Of a stretch of 64,000 nucleotides of DNA, positions 8,526-17,779 are shown piece after piece. The DNA lies in contig NZ_JABXKF010000105.1 of assembly GCF_017115165.1 (NCBI RefSeq), forward strand, positions 124,001-188,000, given 5' to 3'. Numbering within the stretch: position 1 is the stretch's first letter; the number at the start of each line of letters is the position of its first letter. The DNA comes from Nostoc sp. LPT. Its GTDB lineage: Bacteria; Cyanobacteriota; Cyanobacteriia; Cyanobacteriales; Nostocaceae. The notes beneath the pieces are model-generated. The model searched no databases. It was not told the DNA's origin and saw nothing but the letters and a program-made list of their open reading frames with translations. A program made the position numbers and the translations under genes.

Positions 8526-9962
8526 CTAACTTCCCATTAGATTAGTAATTGGCAAACCTAACCAATCACTTAATTCATGAGCTAACCATTCAAGTTCTGC
8601 TTCAGATTTAATACCACTATAGTTCGTCACACTAAACTTATATTCTTGTTCTCCTGACCAAATATATAGTGCTGGAACGCCAGAAATGTATTTTGGAATG
8701 TAAATTAACTTATTGATACTTTGTCGCGATGATGTACGCGGACGAGAAACTTTCCAAGTAAACAATTCCTCGGTTAAAGTAATTTCTTCTGAATTCAAGC
8801 GTAAGCAGATGTGTCCAAACAACACAAAGAGAAAGTGATATATTAACCAACAGCTAACACCCCAAAAGGGAAGAGAAAGCAAGGCAATGATCATGTTGCC
8901 AGTATAAGGTATTGAGAGTAGGCAACTTATTGTCATCCATAGGGTCATTGAATTCCAGGCGATCACAAATAAACCTGTAAATACGATTAATAATAAATCA
9001 AAACCAACTGATGGAATAATGATTTCTAGAGAATCCAAATTTTTGGTTAGTTGAATATTACTCTCATATGGTTTGCCAACTACCAAAGTAGGTTTCTTTA
9101 GTGGAATTCTGCTACCTGCTGGTTTGCCAACAGCTAAAGTTTTCTCAATTTCAAACTGCGGCTCATATAAATTTTTCAGTGCCTCCAAGGCAGAACTCAA
9201 ACGCTGTTCTAAACTGGGTTCAACCATCCACTTTAACCAATTGGTAAAGCTGGGACTAAGATTAGCCGCTACCTCAAACTGAATGCGAAAATCTTTTTGG
9301 GGTAAATCGGCTGGGTGTGTACCTGTCACCAAATAAATTAAAGTTGTACCTAAACTATAAAGGTCAGAGGCGGGAACAGTGCGTCCGCCAAATTGCTCCT
9401 GTGGCATATAGCCATAGGTTCCTACCACAGTCCTTGTCCCGGTTTCTGTGGCCAAGACAGTTTGCACCGAACCAAAATCGATTAGATAAACTTCACCGAC
9501 ACTATTACCAGAGCGATCGCCCAATAAAATATTGCTAGGCTTAATATCACGATGGATTACAGGCGGATGCAACCCATGTAAGTAAATCAGAATTTCTAAA
9601 AGCGCTTTGGCTATCTGTTTGATTTCAGCTTCTGTAAAAGTCCGCCCAGTTTGTAAGTATTGCTCTAAAGTTTGTGCTGGAATATAAGTTTGTACTAAGG
9701 CAAATCCTTTGATAGTTGGTGAATTTATCTCAAAATAGTCTAAATAGCGAGGTATTAAGGGATGTGCTAAGTTTTTTAAAGTTTCGGCTTCCCGCTCAAA
9801 CAGCTTGAGTGAATCCCATTCAAAGTCACCACCAAAAGACAGTAACTTGATAATAACTAATTCCTGAGTTTTCAAGTCACGAGCTAGCAAAGTTCTACGC
9901 CCAGCTTTTTTACCTAATAGCTGCTGAACTTCGTAGCGCTCTCCTAATATTTGACCAATCAT
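8526..9962 (-). CDS. Ser/Thr protein kinase with C-terminal membrane segment (kinase 1 of 4)
   Basis: A 478-residue Hanks-type kinase. The catalytic core covers about residues 9-265, with the ATP-binding Lys near 39 (VIIKLL), catalytic loop HRDIKPSN at 137-144, DFGSV, and activation segment GTYGYMPQEQFGG. The glycine-rich loop is atypical (LLGKKAGRRTLLARD instead of GxGxxG). After a linker, two or three hydrophobic helices lie at about 315-385, followed by a conserved domain ending KSEAELEWLAHELSDWLGLP. The catalytic side is presumably cytoplasmic with a membrane anchor. It is the last gene of a four-gene tandem array and shares its N-terminal half almost exactly with kinase 3. Substrate unknown. 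Confidence 0.9.
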   Translation of the reverse strand: MIGQILGERYEVQQLLGKKAGRRTLLARDLKTQELVIIKLLSFGGDFEWDSLKLFEREAETLKNLAHPLIPRYLDYFEINSPTIKGFALVQTYIPAQTLEQYLQTGRTFTEAEIKQIAKALLEILIYLHGLHPPVIHRDIKPSNILLGDRSGNSVGEVYLIDFGSVQTVLATETGTRTVVGTYGYMPQEQFGGRTVPASDLYSLGTTLIYLVTGTHPADLPQKDFRIQFEVAANLSPSFTNWLKWMVEPSLEQRLSSALEALKNLYEPQFEIEKTLAVGKPAGSRIPLKKPTLVVGKPYESNIQLTKNLDSLEIIIPSVGFDLLLIVFTGLFVIAWNSMTLWMTISCLLSIPYTGNMIIALLSLPFWGVSCWLIYHFLFVLFGHICLRLNSEEITLTEELFTWKVSRPRTSSRQSINKLIYIPKYISGVPALYIWSGEQEYKFSVTNYSGIKSEAELEWLAHELSDWLGLPITNLMGS

Positions 9963-10682
9963 AAAAAGTAATTTGATTAATTATTTTCATATTTTTATCT
10001 CTGAAATAGAAAAGCTTTACTCTCTGGTAATTGGTATATCTAACCAATCACTTAATTCTTGAGCTAGCCATTCAATTTCTGGTTCGGAGTTAATCACACC
10101 ATTAGCACCAGCTAGTTGATATTTATGCACTCCTGCCCAAAGTATTAATTGAGGCATAACATTAACTTCATTACCAGTTTTTGACTCCCTTTCAAACCGT
10201 TTGGAAATGTAAACTAAATGTACATCCTGTCTTGGTGATGGATAGGTACGGTTGAATTTAAATCCCAATAACTCATTTTTAAAAGTAATTTGCTGCTGAT
10301 CTAGGCGTAGACGGATGCGTTTCAATAACGGAAAAAGAAATCTAGATATCATCAAAAACAAAATACTATACAAGAAAAATAAGAGCAGGTTTAAGCGCTT
10401 AGAAGGATATAAGAAAAGGTTTATTGTCCAGATTAGGGTAATGAAACTAAAGAAGAGTGGGTCTACACCTTCAGATGTACATAATGTTGATGAATTAAGC
10501 CCAACAGGTGGAAAAACAATCTCTAGAGAATTCCGATTCTTTTTCAGTTGAATTTTGCTACCAGCTGGTTGAATAACATTTAAAGTTCTAACGCTTTCAA
10601 TTTGCGGTTCATCCAAAGCTTCTAGTGCAGCACTCGCAGAACTAAAACGCCGTTCTAAACTCGGTTCAGTCATCGACTTTAA
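9929..10682. repeat. Left copy of a ~754-bp duplication in the kinase array
   Basis: On reading, this block matches 11375-12128 base for base at an offset of 1446. It covers the start of kinase 1, the spacer and the C-terminal half of kinase 2. It ends abruptly at 10683, where the two copies diverge. Such identity implies a very recent duplication or gene conversion. Confidence 0.85.
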
Positions 10683-11408
10683 CCAGCGAATCAAGCTTGG
10701 ACTGACATGAGCCACTTGCTCAAACTGAATCCGAAAATCCTTTTGGGGTAAATCGGCTGGGTGTGTACCCGTCAATAAGTAAATTAAGGTTGCACCTAAA
10801 CTGTAAAGGTCAGAAGCGGGAACGGTACGTCCACCAAATTGCTCTTGTGGCATATAGCCATAGGTTCCTACCACAGTTATTGTCCCACCTTCTGTAGCCA
10901 AGACAGTTTGCACCGAACCAAAATCTATCAGGTAAACTTGACCGATACTATTGCCAGAGCGATCGCTCAATAAAATATTGCTAGGCTTAATATCACGATG
11001 GATTACAGGTGGATGCAGTTTATGTAAGTAAATCAGAATTTCTAAAACCGCCTTGGCTATTTCTTTGATTTCAGCTTCTGTAAAACTACGCCCAGTTTGT
11101 AAACATTGCTCTAAAGTTTGAGCTGGGATATAACTCTGTACTAGAGCGAATCCTTTGATGGTGGGTAAATTTACTTCCAAATAATCTAAATAGCTTGGGA
11201 TAAAAGGATGTGACAAAGATTTTAAGGTTTGGGCTTCCCGCTCAAACAACTTGAGTGAATCCCATTCAAAGTCACTGCCAAAAGAGAGTAACTTGATAAC
11301 AACTAATTCTTGAGTTTCCAAGTCATGAGCTAGCAAAGTCCGCCGCCCTGCTTTTTTACCTAATAGTTGCTGAGCTTCGTAGCGCTCTCCTAATATTTGA
11401 CCAATCAT
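10017..11408 (-). CDS. Ser/Thr protein kinase with C-terminal membrane segment (kinase 2 of 4)
   Basis: A 463-residue paralogue of kinase 1 with the same layout: atypical glycine loop, VVIKLL lysine, HRDIKPSN, DFGSV, GTYGYMPQEQFGG, a hydrophobic region (about residues 320-370) and a C-terminal domain ending PEIEWLAQELSDWLDIP. The C-terminal half, from the MTEPSLERRF motif on, is identical to kinase 3, while the kinase domain is more divergent. It lies 54 bp upstream of kinase 1, and this spacer is repeated before kinase 2 itself. Confidence 0.9.
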   Translation of the reverse strand: MIGQILGERYEAQQLLGKKAGRRTLLAHDLETQELVVIKLLSFGSDFEWDSLKLFEREAQTLKSLSHPFIPSYLDYLEVNLPTIKGFALVQSYIPAQTLEQCLQTGRSFTEAEIKEIAKAVLEILIYLHKLHPPVIHRDIKPSNILLSDRSGNSIGQVYLIDFGSVQTVLATEGGTITVVGTYGYMPQEQFGGRTVPASDLYSLGATLIYLLTGTHPADLPQKDFRIQFEQVAHVSPSLIRWLKSMTEPSLERRFSSASAALEALDEPQIESVRTLNVIQPAGSKIQLKKNRNSLEIVFPPVGLNSSTLCTSEGVDPLFFSFITLIWTINLFLYPSKRLNLLLFFLYSILFLMISRFLFPLLKRIRLRLDQQQITFKNELLGFKFNRTYPSPRQDVHLVYISKRFERESKTGNEVNVMPQLILWAGVHKYQLAGANGVINSEPEIEWLAQELSDWLDIPITRE

Positions 11409-12128
11409 AAAAAGTAATTTGATTAATTATTTTCATATTTTTATCTCTGAAATAGAAAAGCTTTACTCTCTGGTAATTGGTATATCTAACCAATCACTTA
11501 ATTCTTGAGCTAGCCATTCAATTTCTGGTTCGGAGTTAATCACACCATTAGCACCAGCTAGTTGATATTTATGCACTCCTGCCCAAAGTATTAATTGAGG
11601 CATAACATTAACTTCATTACCAGTTTTTGACTCCCTTTCAAACCGTTTGGAAATGTAAACTAAATGTACATCCTGTCTTGGTGATGGATAGGTACGGTTG
11701 AATTTAAATCCCAATAACTCATTTTTAAAAGTAATTTGCTGCTGATCTAGGCGTAGACGGATGCGTTTCAATAACGGAAAAAGAAATCTAGATATCATCA
11801 AAAACAAAATACTATACAAGAAAAATAAGAGCAGGTTTAAGCGCTTAGAAGGATATAAGAAAAGGTTTATTGTCCAGATTAGGGTAATGAAACTAAAGAA
11901 GAGTGGGTCTACACCTTCAGATGTACATAATGTTGATGAATTAAGCCCAACAGGTGGAAAAACAATCTCTAGAGAATTCCGATTCTTTTTCAGTTGAATT
12001 TTGCTACCAGCTGGTTGAATAACATTTAAAGTTCTAACGCTTTCAATTTGCGGTTCATCCAAAGCTTCTAGTGCAGCACTCGCAGAACTAAAACGCCGTT
12101 CTAAACTCGGTTCAGTCATCGACTTTAA
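11375..12128. repeat. Right copy of the ~754-bp duplication in the kinase array
   Basis: Second copy of the block at 9929-10682. It covers the start of kinase 2, the 54-bp spacer and the C-terminal half of kinase 3. The next stretch of kinase 3 (about 12360-12606) is instead nearly identical to kinase 1 (about 9470-9714) at exactly twice the offset, 2892. Confidence 0.85.
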
Positions 12129-12854
12129 AGTGCGAGTCAAGCTAGGCCTGAGATTAACTACCTGCTCAAACTGAATCCGAAAATCCTTTTGTGGTAAATC
12201 GGCTGGATGAGTACCCGTTAATAAATAAATTAAGGTTGCGCCCAAACTATATAAGTCAGATGCTGCAACAGCGCGTTCGCCAAATTGTTCTGGTGGCATA
12301 TAGCCATAGGTTCCTACCACAGTCCTAGTCCCGGTTTCTGTAGCCAGGACAGTTTGCACCGAACCAAAATCGATTAGATAAACTTCACCGACACTATTAC
12401 CAGAGCGATCGCCCAATAAAATATTGCTAGGCTTAATATCACGATGGATTACAGGCGGATGCAACCCATGTAAGTAAATCAGAATTTCTAAAAGCGCTTT
12501 GGCTATCTGTTTGATTTCAGCTTCTGTAAAAGTCCGCCCAGTTTGTAAGTATTGCTCTAAAGTTTGTGCTGGAATATAAGTTTGTACTAAGGCAAATCCT
12601 TTGATGGTTGGTGAATTTACCTCAAAATAGTCTAAATAACGAGGTATTAAGGGATGTGCTAGGTTTTTTAAAGTTTTGGCTTCCCGCTCAAACAGCTTGA
12701 GTGAATCCCATTCAAAGTCACCACCAAAAGAGAGTAACTTGATAATAACTAATTCCTGAGTTTTTAAGTCACGAGCTAGCAAAGTTATACGCCCAGCTTT
12801 TTTACCTAATAACTGCTGAACTTCGTAGCGATCGCTGAATATTTGACCAATCAT
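11463..12854 (-). CDS. Ser/Thr protein kinase, mosaic of kinases 1 and 2 (kinase 3 of 4)
   Basis: A 463-residue member of the array. Its start is placed at ATG 12854 (MIGQIF), aligning with the other three; the frame stays open 33 bp further without support. All kinase motifs are present (Lys in VIIKLL, HRDIKPSN, DFGSV). From residue 30 to about 170 it is nearly identical to kinase 1, whereas from the SLTRTLKSMTEPSLERR region on it is identical to kinase 2. The gene therefore looks like the product of unequal crossing-over or gene conversion. It probably has the same membrane-anchored architecture. Confidence 0.9.
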   Translation of the reverse strand: MIGQIFSDRYEVQQLLGKKAGRITLLARDLKTQELVIIKLLSFGGDFEWDSLKLFEREAKTLKNLAHPLIPRYLDYFEVNSPTIKGFALVQTYIPAQTLEQYLQTGRTFTEAEIKQIAKALLEILIYLHGLHPPVIHRDIKPSNILLGDRSGNSVGEVYLIDFGSVQTVLATETGTRTVVGTYGYMPPEQFGERAVAASDLYSLGATLIYLLTGTHPADLPQKDFRIQFEQVVNLRPSLTRTLKSMTEPSLERRFSSASAALEALDEPQIESVRTLNVIQPAGSKIQLKKNRNSLEIVFPPVGLNSSTLCTSEGVDPLFFSFITLIWTINLFLYPSKRLNLLLFFLYSILFLMISRFLFPLLKRIRLRLDQQQITFKNELLGFKFNRTYPSPRQDVHLVYISKRFERESKTGNEVNVMPQLILWAGVHKYQLAGANGVINSEPEIEWLAQELSDWLDIPITRE

Positions 12855-12923
12855 AATCAGCACTTTTTTATACTTTAAATACTGCAATCTAGCTAATTAT
12901 ATTTAAAAGTATTACATAAAATA

Positions 12924-14342
12924 CTACTTGGTAATATCCATACGTAACCAATCACTTAATTCTTGAGCTAGCCATTCCAGTTCCGCTTCAGATTTAATTG
13001 CACCACCACTACCACCAAGTTGATATTTTTTTACTCCTACCCAAATATCCAATTGTGCGGGAACAGCAATTCTAGTGCCTTCAGAATCTTTAGTAAAATG
13101 TTTGGGAATGTAAACTAACTTATTAATACTTTGTCTTGGCGATGCACGATAACGATAAAATTTCCCAGAAAACAACTCCCAGCTTAGAGAAATTTGTTTG
13201 GGATTCAGGCGTAAGCAGATGCGTCCAAAAAAATGAAAGAAAAATTTATATAGCATCATAAAGCCAGCACCCCAAAAAGGAATTGAAAACATGGCAAAAG
13301 GGATGTTGACAGGAAAAGGTGCTGAGAGTGCGCCAATTGTCCAAAATAAGATAAATGAATTCCAGACGATCGCAAATAAACCTGTGAATACTATTGATGG
13401 ATCAAAACCAGCTGGTGGAACGATAATTTCTAGAGAATCTCCATTTTTGGTTAATTGAATTTTACTCCCATCTGGTTTGCCAACAACCAAAGTAGGCAAG
13501 TTTGTCGGTTGTGGTTTCTCTAAAGCTGCGATCGCAACAGCAGCAGAACTAAAACGCCGTTCTAAACTGGGTTCAATCATCCACTTTAGCCAATGGCTAA
13601 AGCTGGGACTGAGATTAGCCGCTTGTTCAAACTGAATACGAAAATCCTTTTGGGGTAAATCGGCTGGGTGACTACCCGTCATCAAATAAATTAACGTCGC
13701 CCCTAAACTATAAAGGTCAGAAGCTGCAACAGCGCGATCGCCAAATTGTTCTAGTGGCATATAGCCGTATGTTCCTACTACAGTTCTTGTCCCAGTTTCT
13801 GCGCCGAGGACAGTCTGCACTGAACCAAAATCTATCAGATAAACTTCACCGACACTATTACCAGAACGCTCCCCCAATAAAATATTGCTAGGCTTAATAT
13901 CACGGTGAATTACAGGCGGATACAACCCATGTAGATAAATGAGAATCTCTAAAAGTGCTTTGGCTATCTGTTTGACTTCAGCTTCTGTAAAAGTCCGCCC
14001 TGATTGTAAGTATTGCTCTAAAGTTTTTGCTGGAATATAAGTTTGTACCAGAGCAAATCCTTTGATGTTTGATAAATTTACCTCAAAATAGTCTAAATAC
14101 TGAGGAATTAAGGGATGTGACAAAGATTTTAAAGTTTCGGCTTCCCGCTCAAACAGCTTGAGTGAATCCCATTCAAAGTCACCACCAAAGGAGAGTAACT
14201 TGATGACAACTAATTCCTGAGTTTGCAAATCACGAGCTAACAGCGTCCGCCGCCCTGCTTTTTTTCCTAATAGCTGCTGAACTTCGTAGCGTAGACGCCC
14301 AGCGTCTTGTCCCCGAACATCGCCTAAAATTTCGCCAATCAT
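12924..14342 (-). CDS. Ser/Thr protein kinase with N-terminal repeat insertion (kinase 4 of 4)
   Basis: A 472-residue kinase, first in the direction of transcription and the most diverged of the four. Motifs: VVIKLL, HRDIKPSN, DFGSV and GTYGYMPLEQFGD, then membrane helices around 320-390 and the conserved domain ending ELEWLAQELSDWLRM. Compared with its paralogues it carries nine extra residues (VRGQDAGRL) after MIGEILGD. They are encoded by 14292-14318, which contains the palindrome AGACGCccaGCGTCT. A dispersed palindromic repeat has apparently inserted in frame just before the kinase domain. Confidence 0.9.
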   Translation of the reverse strand: MIGEILGDVRGQDAGRLRYEVQQLLGKKAGRRTLLARDLQTQELVVIKLLSFGGDFEWDSLKLFEREAETLKSLSHPLIPQYLDYFEVNLSNIKGFALVQTYIPAKTLEQYLQSGRTFTEAEVKQIAKALLEILIYLHGLYPPVIHRDIKPSNILLGERSGNSVGEVYLIDFGSVQTVLGAETGTRTVVGTYGYMPLEQFGDRAVAASDLYSLGATLIYLMTGSHPADLPQKDFRIQFEQAANLSPSFSHWLKWMIEPSLERRFSSAAVAIAALEKPQPTNLPTLVVGKPDGSKIQLTKNGDSLEIIVPPAGFDPSIVFTGLFAIVWNSFILFWTIGALSAPFPVNIPFAMFSIPFWGAGFMMLYKFFFHFFGRICLRLNPKQISLSWELFSGKFYRYRASPRQSINKLVYIPKHFTKDSEGTRIAVPAQLDIWVGVKKYQLGGSGGAIKSEAELEWLAQELSDWLRMDITK

Positions 14343-14435
14343 TATGATTTCTTGTAATGCTACGGTTGAAAAGTTTTATAGCTTATAGCTTTTCAATTTG
14401 GCAAATCGATATCTTTAGTATAATTGCGTAGTTCT

Positions 14436-15038
14436 ATGCCCTCCCAACTTTGGCCTTATATTACCCCTGGTATTCCCGATGAATTATTCGAGCATTTGCC
14501 AGGAATTCCCCTGAGCCAGCGAGAAGTCCGACTACTATTGATTGCCCAACTGCGGCTAAAATCAGATTCCGTGTTGTGGGATATTGGTGCCGGGACAGGT
14601 ACAATTCCGGTAGAGGTAGGGCTATTGTGTCCAGACGGACAGATTATCGCTATCGAAAGGGATGAAGAAGTAGCTAATCTGATCAAGCGTAACTGCGATC
14701 GCTTTGATGTGAAAAATGTCGAAGTTGTTGAAGGCAGCGCCCCAGAGTGTTTGCATGACCTCAAAATTACCCCTCACCGCGTTTGTATTGAGGGAGGTCG
14801 CCCCATTCAAGAAATTCTACAAGCAGCTTGGCATTATTTGCCGCCATCCGGTCGGGTTGTAGCCACAGCTGCTAATCTAGAAAGTCTGTATGCTATTTCC
14901 CAGAGCTTTTCCCTGTTAAGAGCTAGAAATATCGAAGTTGTCCAATCTGCGGTTAATCGCCTAGAGACACGCGGCTTTTCTCAAACCTTTACCGCCGTTG
15001 ATCCCATTTTTATCCTCAGTGGTGAGAAACTAGACTAA
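14436..15038 (+). CDS. cbiT: Precorrin-6B C15-methyltransferase (decarboxylating), CbiT
   Basis: A class I SAM-dependent methyltransferase of about 200 residues. The N-terminal PGIPDELFEHLPGIPLSQREVR and the SAM-binding motif WDIGAGTGTIPVE are characteristic of CbiT (the CobL C-terminal half), which methylates and decarboxylates the corrin ring in cobalamin synthesis. The ATG at 14436 gives MPSQLWPYITPGIPDE. An in-frame TTG at 14424 would add four residues. cdsA begins 15 bp downstream, so the two are probably co-transcribed although functionally unrelated. Confidence 0.9.
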   Translation: MPSQLWPYITPGIPDELFEHLPGIPLSQREVRLLLIAQLRLKSDSVLWDIGAGTGTIPVEVGLLCPDGQIIAIERDEEVANLIKRNCDRFDVKNVEVVEGSAPECLHDLKITPHRVCIEGGRPIQEILQAAWHYLPPSGRVVATAANLESLYAISQSFSLLRARNIEVVQSAVNRLETRGFSQTFTAVDPIFILSGEKLD

Positions 15039-15053
15039 ATCCAAAATACTTCT

Positions 15054-15941
15054 ATGCCTTGGTCTCGGATTATTAGTGGAATTGTTGCGATCGCTCTTGC
15101 TCTTTGGGCAACCCTTTTGGGGGGTTGGTACTTTACCATCATCTTTGCGGTTATCATCTTTTTGGGTCAACAGGAATATTTTAATTTGGTGCGAGCCAGA
15201 GGCATCGCTCCTGCCGCTAAAACTACTATGGCTGTCAGCCAAGTATTGCTAGTGATTTGCACCCTTGATGGCAGTTTAGCTGACGCTGTGATGCCAATAG
15301 CCGGCACACTTATTTGTTTTTACCTGCTGTTTCAACCCAAATTTGCCACGATCGCTGATGTTTCCGCTTCCATTATGGGGCTATTTTACGTAGGTTATTT
15401 ACCAAGTTACTGGGTGCGGTTACGAGCAATTGATAGCGTTACTTTTAGCAATCTCCCTTTTGGAGGTTACTGGCCCACAACCTGGACAGATTTCTGGGAA
15501 AAGGCAAATTCCGCTTCTTTAGCACAAGGTTTTACAGCCACACTACTGACTTTTTTGTGTATTTGGGCAGCTGATATCGGTGCTTACACCATTGGCAAAT
15601 TCTTTGGGAAAACCCGTTTATCTGACATTAGCCCGAAAAAAACTGTAGAAGGTGCTGTCTTTGGCATTACTTCAAGTGTTGCCGTAGCCATAGCAGGAGC
15701 CTATTATCTTCACTTGCCTAAATCCCTCTTCACTGGTTTAGCATTGGGTTTACTGATTGGTATTGCTAGTCTTTTAGGGGATCTCACAGAATCTATGCTC
15801 AAGCGGGATGCTGGAGTTAAAGATTCTGGACAGTTAATCCCCGGTCATGGTGGTATTTTAGACCGTACCGATAGTTATATTTTCACAGCTCCTTTGGTTT
15901 ACTATTTTGTGACATTACTTTTGCCACTACTTAGTAAATAG
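15054..15941 (+). CDS. cdsA: Phosphatidate cytidylyltransferase
   Basis: CdsA makes CDP-diacylglycerol from phosphatidic acid and CTP, the branch point to phosphatidylglycerol, which thylakoids require. The 295-residue protein is rich in membrane helices and ends with the family signature SLLGDLTESMLKR followed by DAGVKDSGQLIPGHGGILDR. The WAADIGAYTIGKFFGKTRLS segment is also typical. It follows cbiT closely. Confidence 0.95.
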   Translation: MPWSRIISGIVAIALALWATLLGGWYFTIIFAVIIFLGQQEYFNLVRARGIAPAAKTTMAVSQVLLVICTLDGSLADAVMPIAGTLICFYLLFQPKFATIADVSASIMGLFYVGYLPSYWVRLRAIDSVTFSNLPFGGYWPTTWTDFWEKANSASLAQGFTATLLTFLCIWAADIGAYTIGKFFGKTRLSDISPKKTVEGAVFGITSSVAVAIAGAYYLHLPKSLFTGLALGLLIGIASLLGDLTESMLKRDAGVKDSGQLIPGHGGILDRTDSYIFTAPLVYYFVTLLLPLLSK

Positions 15942-15944
15942 GTG

Positions 15945-16092
15945 AGTTGCGCATTGGGCATTGGGCATGAAGAAGAGACAAGGTAGACAAGGAAGAGGCG
16001 GGAGATAAGGGAGATATAGGAATTTGTTTCTTACCTCCTTGTCCCCCTCATCCCCCTCATCCCCATGTCCCCCTGCTCCCCAGTCCCCACTA
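15945..16092. repeat. Composite G-rich/C-rich intergenic repeat (copy after cdsA)
   Basis: A copy of a recurring element: GCATTGGGCATTGGGCAT, then AAGAGACAAGGTAGACAAGG, a purine-rich arm, a short AT centre and a C-rich arm (CCCCCTCATCCCC, CCCTGCTCCCC). The purine and pyrimidine arms can pair in an imperfect hairpin. Related copies lie near 18.6, 36.0, 39.4 and 47.9 kb. Confidence 0.75.
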
Positions 16093-16142
16093 GACGCCAT
16101 ATAATTTAAAATAGAGTATTAATATTTTTTAATTTGTCATCA

Positions 16143-16856
16143 TCAAGGGTTAACGTTAATCCGCCCACGACACACCAGCTTGCCTGGGATCAGCGTTAAT
16201 TCTTGAATATCAACATCTGAGCCAAGATCCAGGTTGTACTCATGATTGTCCTTTAATATATCTTTCTGGTCGGGCTTGATTGGGATATATGTCAGTTGCA
16301 ATTCATGCCCACTGAGTAATTGTAAGCCCAGACAAATCTCTAGAGGTGTTGTTTCACTATTGGTTACTTTCAAACCTCGCAGTATAATTTGGTTGTTTCC
16401 AAGGAGAATTTCTTGCCACTTGATTGGTTGTGACTGGGGGTAATCTGTTGGTGAAACCTTAACCAATAGATCGCTCAAAGCAGTCGATAATAAGTCAGAT
16501 GAGAGAGAAGCATTCAGATCCTTCTCATCTACGATTAAATCGCCAACCACTGGTACTGTTTCTAACAGTCGCAGGGCTTTTCCCTTGAGTACAGAACCGA
16601 TATTTACCCGAATATTTTCTGCTATTAATTGAATTTGTGTAATTAGGAGACCTTGATAAACTGCATGAGTAGCAAAAACAGATACCGAAGGAATGCGTCC
16701 AGAGAAAAGTTGGCGATCGCTAGCTTTAATCTCCACTTCTAATTCCGATATTTGGCTGACCTGCGCTCTTAACCAGAGCTTGACTGCTGTTGTGAGTACC
16801 TGCGTAATTATGCGGGTTTTATTTGTACTTGTTGTTTGAGAATTTTGATCTGGCAT
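16143..16856 (-). CDS. DUF2993 (LmeA-like) domain protein
   Basis: A 237-residue protein with no clear membrane helix. The pattern VKLWLRAQVSQISELEVEI, then SDRQLFSGRIPSV, QGLLITQIQLIAENIRVNIGSVL and late GHELQLTYI fits cyanobacterial DUF2993 proteins, a lipid-binding beta-rich family related to mycobacterial LmeA. The molecular role in cyanobacteria is unknown. It stands alone on the minus strand between cdsA and the pseudouridine synthase. Confidence 0.8.
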   Translation of the reverse strand: MPDQNSQTTSTNKTRIITQVLTTAVKLWLRAQVSQISELEVEIKASDRQLFSGRIPSVSVFATHAVYQGLLITQIQLIAENIRVNIGSVLKGKALRLLETVPVVGDLIVDEKDLNASLSSDLLSTALSDLLVKVSPTDYPQSQPIKWQEILLGNNQIILRGLKVTNSETTPLEICLGLQLLSGHELQLTYIPIKPDQKDILKDNHEYNLDLGSDVDIQELTLIPGKLVCRGRINVNP

Positions 16857-16991
16857 TTAAATCAATTTGTTTATGAGTATTTATTCAACAACTGAACATA
16901 AATTAAATAAGCTTTAAATGTAACATTTCTGCCTACTCGCTACATAATGCAAATATCATCTAATTGATAACAATAAATAAGCAATTTCCAC

Positions 16992-17750
16992 ATGGAGGTA
17001 CGGTTACAAAAAATTATCGCTCAATGGGGTATCGCCTCACGTCGTGAAGCCGAAGAAATGATTAGGCACTCACGGGTGCGGATTAATGGGGTATTGGCAC
17101 ATTTAGGTCAAAAAGTCGATCCCGAAAAAGATGCGATCGCAATTGATGGTAAGCCTGTATCCCAAAAGCAGCGTCCGGCTTTAATATATCTATTGCTGCA
17201 CAAACCACCGGGAGTGGTTTCGACTTGCTACGACCCTCATCGAAGACCAACAGTCCTAGATTTACTACCGAAAGAATTACGGGAGGGTTCAGGTATTCAT
17301 CCAGTTGGTCGTTTAGATGCAGACTCTACAGGAGCATTAATCCTGACTAATGACGGAGAACTGACATTTGGATTAACCCATCCACGTCACAGTATTTCCA
17401 AGACTTATCATGTTTTGGTCAAAGGACATCCTCCAGAAACAGTACTACAGATGTGGCGTCAAGGTGTGATGTTGGAGGGTAGAAAAACTAGGGCTGCTAA
17501 GGTACATCTAATAGAACATCGTAGCGAGCAAAGCGTTTTAGAAATAATATTGCAGGAGGGAAGAAATCGCCAAATTCGCCGGATAGCTCAACAGTTAGGA
17601 TACCCAGTAATCAAGCTGCATCGGACTGCTATCGGCCCAATTAAATTACAAACTCTAAAAGAACCCTTTTTGTCAGAGGGTAAATATCGTTCTCTTAAAG
17701 ATTATGAGATTCACTTTTTGCAAGATCAGATAAGGCAACCTAATTATTGA
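16992..17750 (+). CDS. 16S/23S rRNA pseudouridine synthase, RsuA/RluB/RluE family
   Basis: A 252-residue enzyme that isomerises uridine to pseudouridine in rRNA. It has an N-terminal S4 RNA-binding domain (MEVRLQKIIAQWGIASRREAEEM, residues 1-60) and a catalytic domain with GRLDADSTGALILTNDG, whose Asp is the nucleophile. LQEGRNRQIRRIAQQLGYPV is the conserved C-terminal motif. The exact rRNA position modified cannot be told. The RodZ-like gene starts 29 bp downstream. Confidence 0.92.
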   Translation: MEVRLQKIIAQWGIASRREAEEMIRHSRVRINGVLAHLGQKVDPEKDAIAIDGKPVSQKQRPALIYLLLHKPPGVVSTCYDPHRRPTVLDLLPKELREGSGIHPVGRLDADSTGALILTNDGELTFGLTHPRHSISKTYHVLVKGHPPETVLQMWRQGVMLEGRKTRAAKVHLIEHRSEQSVLEIILQEGRNRQIRRIAQQLGYPVIKLHRTAIGPIKLQTLKEPFLSEGKYRSLKDYEIHFLQDQIRQPNY

Positions 17751-17779
17751 TTCAGTGGAATTAAGGAGTGTCAGTAAGC

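Noticed and set aside
10315-11997. Two identical 78-codon plus-strand frames (10315 and 11761)
   Set aside because: Antisense shadows of the duplicated kinase halves; useful only as a sign of the duplication.
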